A stretch of DNA of 64,000 nt from NCBI GenBank assembly GCA_955652705.1, contig CATPBK010000044.1:17970-81969 (forward strand), given 5' to 3'. The translations under genes and the position numbers were made by a program. The stretch comes from Candidatus Dormiibacterota bacterium. Its GTDB lineage: Bacteria > Chloroflexota > Dormibacteria > Dormibacterales > Dormibacteraceae. Shown here piece by piece: positions 52,777 to 60,815 of the stretch; position 1 is the first letter of the stretch; the number at the start of each line of letters is the position of its first letter. Below the pieces are notes generated by a model that was not told where the DNA came from, did no database searches, and saw nothing but the letters and a program-made list of their open reading frames with translations.

Positions 52777-53123
52777 GGCAGGACCACCTCCTTCAAACCG
52801 ATGGCGGCCAGGAGGACGGCCATGCCCAAGGTGAGCCAGCGCTCGGGGACGCGATCGCTGAGACGCCCGCCGACGTAGGCGCCGACGATGCTCCCGGCGA
52901 TCAGGAAGCCACCCACCCGGAGATCGACCGCGGGCGGACCCACGCCGAAGTAGTAGATCAACGTGGCGGCGAGGGCGATCGGAACCATTACCGCCAGTGA
53001 CGTGCCGTGGGCTTGGTGCTCGTCGAACCTGGCCCAGAGCACCAGGAGCGGCACCATGACGAAGCCGCCGCCGACGCCGAGCAGGCCGCCCAAAAGGCCG
53101 CCCAGCGCCCCGATCGAGGTCAG
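52773..53123 (-). CDS. Half-size TauE/SafE membrane protein, first of a pair, possible CTG start
   Basis: One TauE/SafE repeat: GGLLGVGGGFVMVPLLVLW, AHGTSLAVMVPIALAATLIYY. From CTG 53123 it has 116 residues and a complete first helix (TSIGALGGLLGGLLGVGGG); from TTG 53093 it loses the first ten residues of that helix. No ATG or GTG is available. The stop overlaps the start of the second half. Full TauE/SafE proteins have both halves in one chain. Confidence 0.8.
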   Translation of the reverse strand: MTSIGALGGLLGGLLGVGGGFVMVPLLVLWARFDEHQAHGTSLAVMVPIALAATLIYYFGVGPPAVDLRVGGFLIAGSIVGAYVGGRLSDRVPERWLTLGMAVLLAAIGLKEVVLP

Positions 53124-53134
53124 GACCCATGTTC

Positions 53135-53157
53135 TAGGGGGGACGTCACCCCCCTGG
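53135..53157. repeat. G6/C6 palindromic element, copy 4, partial
   Basis: GGGGGGACGTCACCCCCC (53137-53154) followed by TGGCTGTGGGGCGGGC. Only the first hairpin of the family is clear. It lies directly upstream of the first TauE half-gene and downstream of a small basic protein gene. Confidence 0.5.
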
Positions 53158-53169
53158 CTGTGGGGCGGG

Positions 53170-53319
53170 CTACTCGTCGGTGCGCGTCGGCACGGGTGGG
53201 GCCGCGGGAGTCACCGAGTGGTGCCGGAAGTCGACGCTGGCCAGCGCGGCCAGTTTCGAGGCCTTCGGCTTTTTCTTCTTCTTGTCCTCGCGGCCGCGCT
53301 TGTCTCGGGACTTCGCCAT
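53170..53319 (-). CDS. Small lysine-rich protein, unknown
   Basis: A 49-codon frame, ATG 53319 to TAG 53170: a highly basic first half (KSRDKRGREDKKKKKPKASK) and a Pro/Thr-rich end. The ribosome site is weak. Such short basic proteins are sometimes DNA- or ribosome-associated; nothing specific can be said. It could also be remains of the decayed region upstream. Confidence 0.4.
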   Translation of the reverse strand: MAKSRDKRGREDKKKKKPKASKLAALASVDFRHHSVTPAAPPVPTRTDE

Positions 53320-53332
53320 CGCGCTGCCGATT

Positions 53333-53674
53333 CTAAGCCGCCTTTGCCGAAGGCAGGCCGTAGCGCACTCCGGTCAGCTCCTCCGACACCTGCCGGAGAG
53401 GCGGCGCGCCAGCTCGAGGTTGTTCGCGCTCGCGCTGGCTTGGACACGGGTCGGATAGCCCCGGAACCCGCCGATCCGGTCGGGCCCGATGAAGGAGCTG
53501 GAGGCCAGGCCAGGCAGGGTCGCCGCGTAGAGGATCAGCAGCGCTCTTATCTCCTCGCTCTGGGCGATCAGGGGACTCAGCACGAACCGCATGAGGAGTC
53601 GCTCGGTCGACGGCGTGGCCGAGGCCGCTGTTCGCGCCGGTCACGACCGCTGTGCGGCCGCTCTGGTCGGGCAT
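53333..53674 (-). pseudogene. Decayed short-chain dehydrogenase/reductase
   Basis: The minus strand first encodes the SDR N-terminus (MPDQSGRTAVVTGANSGLG), then after a frame change the C-terminal region (FVLSPLIAQSEEIRALLILY, FIGPDRIGGFRGYPTRV, ELARRL), then returns to the first frame for SEELTGVRYGLP. Roughly 180 central residues are missing. At least two frameshifts and a large deletion mark a retinol-dehydrogenase-like SDR relic. Confidence 0.8.
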
Positions 53675-53706
53675 TTCGGCGGGACTCCATTTGTTGCTCG
53701 TGGTTC

Positions 53707-54939
53707 CTACTCTGCCTCCAACGCCAGGACCAGCTCCCGCAGGAAGGAGTCGACGTCGGTGACGAGGCCGATGCTTTGCCAGCTGCCGCGATCGGCGAGC
53801 TTGGTCACGACGGCAGGGTTCATGTCGACGCAGACCGTGTGCACCGCGGCCGGCAGCAGGTTGCCGGTGGCGATCGAGTGCAGCATCGTCGAGAGCATCA
53901 GCGCCATCCGGACGTCCGGAAGCGCGGCGCGCATCCGTTCTTGCGCCTCGATCACGTCGGTGATCACATCGGGCAGCGGCCCGTCGTCGCGCACACTGCC
54001 GCCCAGCACGACCTCGACGCCATGATCGAGCGCGGACTTCATCACGCCGCTCGTGAGCTGCCCGCTCTCCACCATCGCCTTGATCGAACCGGCCGCCCGC
54101 ACGCGGTTGATGGCTCGCATGTGGTGCTCGTGGCCGGATTCGATGGGCAGCCCGCTCTCGAGGTTGATGCCGAGCGAGGTCCCGAAGAGCGCCGCCTCGA
54201 TGTCGTGCGCGGCGAGCGCATTGCCGGCGAAGAGCACCTGCACGAAGCCGAGCTCGATCAGGCGGGAAAGGTAGCGGCCGCTCCCCGTGTGGATGATGGC
54301 CGGACCGCCCACGACCAGGATCCGGCCCCCGTCCGCCCGGATCTGTTTCATCTGCCCGGCGATCTCGGAGATCAGACGCTTTTTGGGCTTCTCGATCGAG
54401 ACCCCGCTCGTCATGAAGCTGAAGAGCTCCACCTGGCGGGATCGCTCAAGCGGCAGCACCCGCACGCCCTGGTGGCCGACCACGACCCGCATGCCGAGCT
54501 GGGCCTGGCTAAAAGCGATGCACCAGGCCCGCCCCGCCTTTTCGTCGACGGCGATGGCGCAGTCCATCTCCTGCCGCTCGACGGTCACCCAGCGGCCGTC
54601 GAGGAGGACCAGCGTGGGCAGGTTGGAAGTCGAGTAGAAGCCCTCCGGGAAGACGCCGGCCTTGGGTATCGCGCCGAGCTTGGCCGGGGCCTCCTCGGCG
54701 ACCACGGCTCCCAGCTCGCGGGCGCGCTTGACGATGCGGTCGAGCCGCTCGGCGCTGCTCGCGGCCACCTGCATCCGGCAGTAGGAGGTGTCGTTCTTGT
54801 GCTGCCCCACACGCAGCTCCTCGACGGTGAAGTTGCCGCCCTCGTCCATGACCATGTCCATGACTTGGGGCAGGATCAGGGAGTCGATGATGTGGCCCTC
54901 CAGCACGATCAGAGCCGTATGCGTCTGGCGGGTTTCCAT
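53707..54939 (-). CDS. TIGR00300 / LOR-SDH domain protein (archaeal-type ornithine cyclodeaminase-like)
   Basis: 410 residues. N-terminal LOR/SDH domain (ALIVLEGHIIDSLILPQVMD; FTVEELRVGQHKNDTSYCRM) and a C-terminal Rossmann-like domain (ILVVGGPAIIHTGSG; LFAGNALAAHDIEAALFGTS). Members include an archaeal ornithine cyclodeaminase and the C-terminal part of cyanobacterial arginine-degrading enzymes. The gene abuts pyrF with no gap, which suggests co-transcription but no obvious shared pathway. Substrate inferred from family only. Confidence 0.8.
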   Translation of the reverse strand: METRQTHTALIVLEGHIIDSLILPQVMDMVMDEGGNFTVEELRVGQHKNDTSYCRMQVAASSAERLDRIVKRARELGAVVAEEAPAKLGAIPKAGVFPEGFYSTSNLPTLVLLDGRWVTVERQEMDCAIAVDEKAGRAWCIAFSQAQLGMRVVVGHQGVRVLPLERSRQVELFSFMTSGVSIEKPKKRLISEIAGQMKQIRADGGRILVVGGPAIIHTGSGRYLSRLIELGFVQVLFAGNALAAHDIEAALFGTSLGINLESGLPIESGHEHHMRAINRVRAAGSIKAMVESGQLTSGVMKSALDHGVEVVLGGSVRDDGPLPDVITDVIEAQERMRAALPDVRMALMLSTMLHSIATGNLLPAAVHTVCVDMNPAVVTKLADRGSWQSIGLVTDVDSFLRELVLALEAE

Positions 54940-55722
54940 TCAGGCGGCGATCGTAACCAGCGCCCGCATCCGGTCCCGCAGCTCGCCGGCGGCAGCGGCC
55001 GGGTCGTCCGCGTAAAGAACCGAACGGCTGGCGTTGACCAGGCAGCCGGCGGGGTCGCCGTTCCAGGCCGCCCGGACCGAAGCCTCCAGGTCACCTCCCT
55101 GGGCGCCCACTCCGGGCAGGAGAAACGGCAGCGACGAATGAGCCCGCAGCTCGGCCACCTGGTCCGGCGCGGTGGCCCCCACGACCAGTCCCACGTTGCC
55201 CGCCGCGTTCACCCGCCGGGCCAGCTCGGCTACGCGCAGGTAGAAAGGCTCGCCACCAGCGTCCAGGTGCTGGAGGTCGCTGGCGCCCGGGTTGGAAGTG
55301 CGGCAGACCACGTAAACGCCGTTCTCGACGTAGCGGGTGACCTCGGCAAGGGAGTCGGCGCCGTGGTAGGCGTGGACCGTCAGGGCGTCCATCCGAAGCG
55401 CCTCGAACGCGGCCCGGGCGTAAGCGGCCATGGTGTTGGTCACGTCGGCTCGCTTGGCGTCGAAGATCACGGGGATCTCCACCGGGATCGCCGCGCGCAG
55501 CTCAGCCAGCGCCTGCCAGCCGTCTGGTCCGTACTGCTCCCAGAAGGCTGCGTTGGGCTTGTAGCAGCAGGCCAGGTCAGACGTGCGGCCGACCACGTCG
55601 ATGCAGAAGCGGGCCGCGCCCGCCGCGCCGCCTTCGATCCGGTCGGGATCCGGATCGAGGCCCACGCAGAGCAGCGTCTCCCGGGACACCGCCGCCGCCC
55701 GCAGCCTGTCGAAGAAGGTCAC
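54940..55722 (-). CDS. pyrF: Orotidine 5'-phosphate decarboxylase (type 2)
   Basis: Last step of UMP synthesis. 260 residues from GTG 55722 (overlapping the ttuA stop, GTGA): LLCVGLDPDPDRI, KPNAAFWEQYG, the catalytic FDAKRADVTNTMAAYARAAF (Lys-Asp array) and the phosphate-binding PGVGAQGGD. This is the longer type 2 subfamily. An upstream in-frame start (55812) lies within ttuA. Confidence 0.94.
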   Translation of the reverse strand: MTFFDRLRAAAVSRETLLCVGLDPDPDRIEGGAAGAARFCIDVVGRTSDLACCYKPNAAFWEQYGPDGWQALAELRAAIPVEIPVIFDAKRADVTNTMAAYARAAFEALRMDALTVHAYHGADSLAEVTRYVENGVYVVCRTSNPGASDLQHLDAGGEPFYLRVAELARRVNAAGNVGLVVGATAPDQVAELRAHSSLPFLLPGVGAQGGDLEASVRAAWNGDPAGCLVNASRSVLYADDPAAAAGELRDRMRALVTIAA

Positions 55723-56633
55723 CGCCGAACCGGCAGCTTCTTCAGCCTGCGCTCGACCATCCGGCAGTAGGCGCAGACCTCGGCGGTCGTGGGCTGCCCG
55801 CACTTGGCGCACTGGCGGATCTGGACCGGGTCCTCGGTCTTCAGTGCCTTGCGGCCCTGGCGCAGGAACCCGACCAGGAACTGGTACTTCAATCCCGGCT
55901 GAGTTTCCTCGAGCGCGTTGAGGGTGTCCTTATAGGCGAGCGACTTGGCGCCGATGGCCATCGGGCACTCCTCGACGATGTAGTCGATCCGCTCGATGAT
56001 CGCGTAGGCCGCCGAGTCGCGCTCGGCCAGGCGGTAGAGCGGCTTCACCTTGCGGGCCAGGTTGGAGTGGGTGCTCTCCAGGACCGGCCCCTGGCGGCCC
56101 AGGAAATCGGTCTGCCAGTGGAGGACGTTGCCGAAGAGCGTGGCCGCCTCGTCGTCGAGGTTGTGGCCCGTCGCCACCACCGAGTAGCCGAGGTCGACAG
56201 CCACCTTGTTGAAGTGGTACCGCTTCACCGTGCCGCAAGCGGCACAGGGCTTGCCCTCCCGCTGGTTTCGCATCTGCGGGATGGTGAAGCCGTGATCGGC
56301 GGCCAGGTCGACCTGATGAAGCTGCAATCCGTGCCTGGCCGCGAAGGCCTCGCTCTTGGCCTGGGACCGCACCGAGTAATCGCCGATGCCGAGGCGGATG
56401 TACATCCCGTCGGTCTGGTACCCAAGCCTCAGCAGCGCGTGCCAGAGGGCGAGGCTGTCCTTGCCACCTGAGATCGCCACCAGCACCCGGTCGTCCCGGG
56501 AAAACATCCGGTGGTCGTCGATCGTGCGCTGGACCTGGGTGCGAAACCAGTCCGGGTAGCAGCCCGCGCAGAAGGCCGAGCGGTGGCGTCGCACCTCGAC
56601 GTTGGCGGGCGCCTTGCACTTGATGCAGCGCAC
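55719..56633 (-). CDS. ttuA: tRNA 2-thiolation enzyme of the TtuA/Ncs6 family
   Basis: ATP-dependent tRNA sulfurtransferase that takes sulfur from a TtuB-type thiocarboxylate carrier. 304 residues: N-terminal zinc finger (CIKCKAP, FCAGCY), PP-loop VAISGGKDSLALWHALL, KPCAACGTVKRYHFNKV and GHNLDDEAATL for the Fe-S/ATP site, and a C-terminal zinc finger (CAKCGQPTTAEVCAYC). Directly preceded by the sulfur-carrier gene. Likely product: 2-thioribothymidine at position 54. Confidence 0.9.
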   Translation of the reverse strand: MRCIKCKAPANVEVRRHRSAFCAGCYPDWFRTQVQRTIDDHRMFSRDDRVLVAISGGKDSLALWHALLRLGYQTDGMYIRLGIGDYSVRSQAKSEAFAARHGLQLHQVDLAADHGFTIPQMRNQREGKPCAACGTVKRYHFNKVAVDLGYSVVATGHNLDDEAATLFGNVLHWQTDFLGRQGPVLESTHSNLARKVKPLYRLAERDSAAYAIIERIDYIVEECPMAIGAKSLAYKDTLNALEETQPGLKYQFLVGFLRQGRKALKTEDPVQIRQCAKCGQPTTAEVCAYCRMVERRLKKLPVRR

Positions 56634-56638
56634 TTCGC

Positions 56639-56911
56639 TTAGCTACCTCCTGTGAGGGGGGAAGTATCCCCCCTTGAGCTGCTGCGCCGGGATGAACCCG
56701 GCTGCGCCGACCCCCCTCCTGAGATCACGGGCCAGACCTCGATCTGGTCTTCGGCCTGGAGCCGGACGTCGCGGGTCAGGATCACCTCTTCCCGGATAAC
56801 GATGTAGGCGTCCTGGTGCAGGCCCAGAGCGCGCAGCAGGTGGGCGACGTCCGCGGCCTCCACTTCGCGAGTCTCGCGTCGCGGCAGGATCGTGACCTTC
56901 ACATCCCCCAT
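56639..56911 (-). CDS. ttuB: TtuB-like ThiS/MoaD sulfur carrier with a tail after its diglycine
   Basis: Residues 1-66 form a complete beta-grasp carrier (VKVTILPRRETREV; DAYIVIREEVILTRD; EDQIEVWPVISGG), ending in Gly65-Gly66 at exactly the usual terminal position. The reading frame then continues for 24 residues (GSAQPGSSRRSSSRGDTSPL and on) encoded by the G6/C6 palindromic element before TAA. Carriers of this family need a free C-terminal Gly-Gly to be adenylated and thiocarboxylated, so the tail must be removed, tolerated, or the gene is impaired. Next gene is its expected partner ttuA. Confidence 0.82.
   Translation of the reverse strand: MGDVKVTILPRRETREVEAADVAHLLRALGLHQDAYIVIREEVILTRDVRLQAEDQIEVWPVISGGGSAQPGSSRRSSSRGDTSPLTGGS
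56652..56718 (+). repeat. G6/C6 palindromic element, copy 5 (TtuB tail)
   Basis: GAGGGGGGAAGTATCCCCCC, TTGAGC, a central stem GCGCCGGG-ATGAA-CCCGGC-TGCGC, then GACCCCCCTC. Its 3' end falls on the codons of the TtuB diglycine. Confidence 0.8.
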
Positions 56912-56942
56912 TGTGGCGAGTCACCCCTAAGATTCCGACTCC

Positions 56943-57185
56943 GTGAGAGTCAGAGAGGTTTCCGCGACCCGAGCGGCGCTGCTGGGCTTCCTGGGCTTGT
57001 TCTTCGGCGTCTTCGCCCCCTTCGCGATCGCGGTCGCGCTCCGCTCTCTGCGCAACATCCACCGGGCTCAAGAGGGCGTCGTGCTGACCGGCGAAGGCTC
57101 GGCTGCCTTCGGCCTTTTCGCCGGGATCGTCGGGACGATCACGCTCGTCGGGGGCATCACCTTCTGGCTGGTGAGCGCGCTGTGA
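56943..57185 (+). CDS. DUF4190-like small membrane protein
   Basis: 80 residues with two membrane helices (~13-33 and ~57-78) separated by ALRSLRNIHRAQ, a pattern seen in DUF4190 proteins. GTG start; GTGA overlap with the glycosidase gene suggests they act or are made together. Divergent from ttuB with a 31-nt gap. Confidence 0.65.
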   Translation: MRVREVSATRAALLGFLGLFFGVFAPFAIAVALRSLRNIHRAQEGVVLTGEGSAAFGLFAGIVGTITLVGGITFWLVSAL

Positions 57186-58963
57186 AGAACCTCCGGCCGA
57201 CGCTGGTCCGGATCCCCGCGGTGCTCCTCGTAGTGCTCATCTCCGCGATCAGCTACCCCGGGGCCGTCGTCGTGAGCCTGGTCACCCGCACCGCTCCGGC
57301 GGTCCTCCCGGACGGCCCGGCACCAGCCGGCTCCCTCCCCTGGCTGCGCGTCGCGCATCCCGCCGGCGCCCGGCCGTACATCGCCGACCCGCAGGACCGG
57401 CTCGTACTCTTGCATGGGTCCATCCCGGGCGGTCTGGTCGACTTCTGGTCCGGCACCGATCCGACCAAGACTGATCCTGCCCCCCACTACCCGATCGATC
57501 CGGCCGCCTACATGGGCAGGTGCCCGGCCAACTCAGCGACGATCCGGGTCCCGCCGCTCTGCCAGAACGACGTCTCTGAGATGCGCGCGCTGGGCTTCAA
57601 CGTGATCCGCCTGGCGCTCTCCTGGAGCCTCCTCGAGCCGGAGCGCGGCGTCTACAGCCAGCAGTACGTCGACCGGGTGGCCCAGGTCGTTGGCTGGGCC
57701 CGCGCCCAGGGACTCTACGTGATCCTCGACATGCACCAGAACGCTTACTCGCGGTACGTTGGACGGCCCTCCGAGCTGCCCCTTCCCGCCGGCAAGCCGC
57801 CAGGTCTCTGGGACTATTCGGGCGCCCCGAAGTGGGCCACCTACACCGATCTCTTCCCGTCCGAGGTCTACCTCGGGCAGCGAGAGGTCAATCCCGCGGT
57901 GCTGGAGGCGAACTCCAACTTCTGGTACAACCGCGGCGGCCTCCAGGACGAGTACATCGGCGCCCTGGCCGCCCTCGCCGGTCGCTTCAAGGACGACAGC
58001 ACGGTGGCGGGATACGGCATCTTCAACGAGCCCTGGCCGGGCTGGAACCTCTCACCAGGCTTCGAAGACCTGCTCCTGTTCCCGTTCTACCGACGTGTCA
58101 TCGACGCCCTGACCGGCGCCCGGGACGGCATCCGCTGCGCGACTCACGTCTTCATGCCCGCGCCCTGCGGCTACCCCGACCTCGGCATTCACGATCGCCG
58201 CCACCTGTTTTTCCTGGACACGGGGCTGGTGCGCGAGATCACCGATTTCCCAACCCACCTCGGCCTGACGCTGAGCGCCTACCCGAACCTGGTCCTGGCG
58301 CTGCACGCCTACACGCACAAGTACACCTTCGACGCCCTCGCCGGCCAGAAGCCGGACAGGGCGATCTATCCGTTCTTCGGGTACGACCAGAGCTACAGGA
58401 CGGCGGACCTCGAGGCCCGGGCGCTGGGCGCCGCCCTGTTCGTGACGGAATTCGGCAGCGAGACGACCGAGGACGCCATGTTGTTGCACAACCAGCTGGC
58501 CGAGCAGGAGAAGCACCAGGTCGGGTTCACGTTCTGGACCTGGAAGGAGAACTGTGCCTCCGGGACGACCTGGGGCATCTACGCCGGCGTTTACGGCGAC
58601 GTCAAGGACCAGCGTTGCGCTTACGACGGGCGCCCCAAGGAGACCGGCGTCAAGCCGCAGAACGGCTGCTTGCGCAGCGACCGGGAAGCTCTCCTGGCGC
58701 GCGTCTACCCAGTTGCCGTCGGCAGCCGCGACTTCACGTATTCCTACGACCCCTCGACTGGCGCTTTCAGCATGCGCGGCACCGCCAGTGCCAAGGATCC
58801 CGACACGGTCGTGGTGATCCCGCCCGAAGTCACGGGCGCCGCCGCCGGCGGCGACCTCATCAAGGCTCCGAACGGGTTGCGAACGCTGACTCTCCACGGT
58901 GCGTCGGGGCGGTTCGCGCTCTCCGTGGCGGCCGCGCCCCTGCGACTAGCGAACTGCAAATAG
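57182..58963 (+). CDS. Secreted or membrane-anchored GH5 glycosidase, endoglycoceramidase-like
   Basis: 593 residues from GTG 57182. An N-terminal hydrophobic segment (~11-37) acts as signal or anchor. The TIM barrel has FNVIRLALSWSLLEPERG, YVILDMHQNAYSRY, the acid/base Glu283 in GYGIFNEPWPGWN and the nucleophile Glu423 in LFVTEFGSETTED. A small C-terminal beta-sandwich follows (~500-593). Fits the GH5 endoglycoceramidase branch, which cleaves glycolipids; other beta-glucosides are possible. Confidence 0.85.
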   Translation: MKNLRPTLVRIPAVLLVVLISAISYPGAVVVSLVTRTAPAVLPDGPAPAGSLPWLRVAHPAGARPYIADPQDRLVLLHGSIPGGLVDFWSGTDPTKTDPAPHYPIDPAAYMGRCPANSATIRVPPLCQNDVSEMRALGFNVIRLALSWSLLEPERGVYSQQYVDRVAQVVGWARAQGLYVILDMHQNAYSRYVGRPSELPLPAGKPPGLWDYSGAPKWATYTDLFPSEVYLGQREVNPAVLEANSNFWYNRGGLQDEYIGALAALAGRFKDDSTVAGYGIFNEPWPGWNLSPGFEDLLLFPFYRRVIDALTGARDGIRCATHVFMPAPCGYPDLGIHDRRHLFFLDTGLVREITDFPTHLGLTLSAYPNLVLALHAYTHKYTFDALAGQKPDRAIYPFFGYDQSYRTADLEARALGAALFVTEFGSETTEDAMLLHNQLAEQEKHQVGFTFWTWKENCASGTTWGIYAGVYGDVKDQRCAYDGRPKETGVKPQNGCLRSDREALLARVYPVAVGSRDFTYSYDPSTGAFSMRGTASAKDPDTVVVIPPEVTGAAAGGDLIKAPNGLRTLTLHGASGRFALSVAAAPLRLANCK

Positions 58964-58977
58964 GGAAGAATTCAGGC

Positions 58978-60768
58978 GTGGAAACCCACTCCCCGCGCAC
59001 GCTGCGGATAGCGCTCGCGCAGATGAACATGGTGGTGGGCGACCTCGAACACAACTGTGAGCGGATCGTGGAGTGGATCGCCCGAGCGCGGGAGTCGCAA
59101 GCCGACCTGATCGTCTTCCCCGAGCTGGCCCTGACCGGCTACCCGCCCGAGGACCTCTTGCTCAAGCCTTCATTCATCCGCGACAACCTCCGCTACCTGG
59201 ACCGCGTGGCGGCCGCCACGCAGGACATCGCGGCCGTGGTCGGGTTCGTCGACCTCGACCTCGACATCTACAACGCCGCCGCTTTTCTGGAGGGCGGCGC
59301 GGTGCGCGGCGTCTACCACAAGTTCTACCTGCCCAACTACGGCGTTTTCGACGAAGAGCGCTACTTCCGGCGCGGCCGCCGCTGCCCCATCTTCGAGCTT
59401 GCCGGCGTGCGCATCGGCGTCAGCGTCTGCGAGGACGCCTGGTACGCGACGGGGCCGATCAGCCTGCAAGCCCAGCAGGGCGTCGAGCTGCTGGTCAACA
59501 TCAACGGCTCGCCCTACCACTCCGGGAAGCGGGCTGCGCGGGAGACGATGATCGCGACGCGGGCCATGGACTCGCGGGCCTTCCTCGCCTGGGTCAACCA
59601 TGTGGGCGGCCAGGATGAGCTGGTCTTCGACGGCAACAGCCTGGTGTTCGGGCCGGAAGGCCAGGTCATCGCGCACGCCCGCACCTTCGAAGAGGAGCTC
59701 CTGGTCGGCGACCTCGACGTGGGCTCGGTATTCGGGGAGCGGCTCCACGACACCAGGCTGCGGAGGGAGGCGCAGGATCCGATCCACGTCGACATGGAGG
59801 TCACCGAGGTGCCGGTCAGCTCCACTCCCCCACCGGCCCGGCCCTGGCTGCGGGCGCCCGTTACGGCGCCGCTGGAAGGCGCGGCCGAGATCTACGCCGC
59901 GCTCATGGTCGGAACCCGCGATTACGTCGGCAAGAACGGCTTCGACAAGGTCCTGCTCGGGCTTTCGGGCGGGATCGACTCGGCGCTAACGGCGACTGTC
60001 GCGGCGGACGCCCTCGGTCCGGGCAACGTGGTCGGCGTCCTGATGCCTTCGCGCTTCACGTCCCAGGAGAACCTGGAGGACGCCGGGGCAATCGCCGAGA
60101 ACCTCGGCATCCAGACCCTCGAGATCCCGATCGACTCCGCCCACCGAGCCTTCGAAGAAATGTTCAAGGAGGCCTACGACGGGACTGAGCCCGGCGTCGC
60201 CGAGGAGAACATCCAGCCCCGCATCAGGGGCAACGTGCTGATGGGCCTCTCCAACAAGTTCGGCTGGCTGGTGCTCAGCACCGGCAACAAGTCCGAGCTA
60301 GCCACGGGCTACTGCACGCTCTATGGCGACATGGCGGGGGGCTTCGCAGTGCTGAAAGACATCACCAAGACCGAGGTTTACGAGCTCTGCCGATACCGGA
60401 ATTCCCTGGCGGCCAAGGTGATCCCCGAACGGGTCCTGGGCAAGGCCCCTTCGGCTGAGCTGCGCGAGGACCAGAAGGACAGCGACTCATTGCCGCCTTA
60501 CGCGGAGCTGGATCCCATCCTGCGCGGCTACGTCGAGGACGACCGCAGCTATGAGGAGCTGGTCGCGGCCGGGCACGACCCGCAAACGGTGGCCCGTGTG
60601 ATCCAGCTCGTCGACCGCTCCGAGTACAAGCGCCGCCAGGCGCCGCCCGGCATCAAGATCACGCCGCGAGCCTTCGGCCGCGACCGCCGGATGCCGCTCA
60701 CGAACCGCTACGCCCCGGATGGGCTGCGATCTCAGAGCCGGTCGGCCAAGAAGATCACCCGCGCATAA
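58978..60768 (+). CDS. nadE: Glutamine-dependent NAD+ synthetase
   Basis: Final step of NAD synthesis. 596 residues from GTG 58978: an N-terminal nitrilase-type glutaminase (Glu in FPELALTGYPPEDLL, Lys in YHKFYLPNYGVFDE, Cys in VSVCEDAW) and a C-terminal synthetase with PP-loop GLSGGIDSALTATVAADAL, STGNKSELATGYCTLYGDM and DQKDSDSLPPY. Longer in-frame upstream starts run into the glycosidase gene and are rejected. Confidence 0.95.
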   Translation: METHSPRTLRIALAQMNMVVGDLEHNCERIVEWIARARESQADLIVFPELALTGYPPEDLLLKPSFIRDNLRYLDRVAAATQDIAAVVGFVDLDLDIYNAAAFLEGGAVRGVYHKFYLPNYGVFDEERYFRRGRRCPIFELAGVRIGVSVCEDAWYATGPISLQAQQGVELLVNINGSPYHSGKRAARETMIATRAMDSRAFLAWVNHVGGQDELVFDGNSLVFGPEGQVIAHARTFEEELLVGDLDVGSVFGERLHDTRLRREAQDPIHVDMEVTEVPVSSTPPPARPWLRAPVTAPLEGAAEIYAALMVGTRDYVGKNGFDKVLLGLSGGIDSALTATVAADALGPGNVVGVLMPSRFTSQENLEDAGAIAENLGIQTLEIPIDSAHRAFEEMFKEAYDGTEPGVAEENIQPRIRGNVLMGLSNKFGWLVLSTGNKSELATGYCTLYGDMAGGFAVLKDITKTEVYELCRYRNSLAAKVIPERVLGKAPSAELREDQKDSDSLPPYAELDPILRGYVEDDRSYEELVAAGHDPQTVARVIQLVDRSEYKRRQAPPGIKITPRAFGRDRRMPLTNRYAPDGLRSQSRSAKKITRA

Positions 60769-60815
60769 TTCCTGTGGAGCTTCAAGGAGCCCCAGCCCAC
60801 AGCAGCGAGTGAAGC

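Noticed and set aside
57832..60768. 978-codon frame ending with NadE
   Set aside because: The first ~380 codons are an out-of-frame reading of the glycosidase gene; NadE homology begins at GTG 58978.
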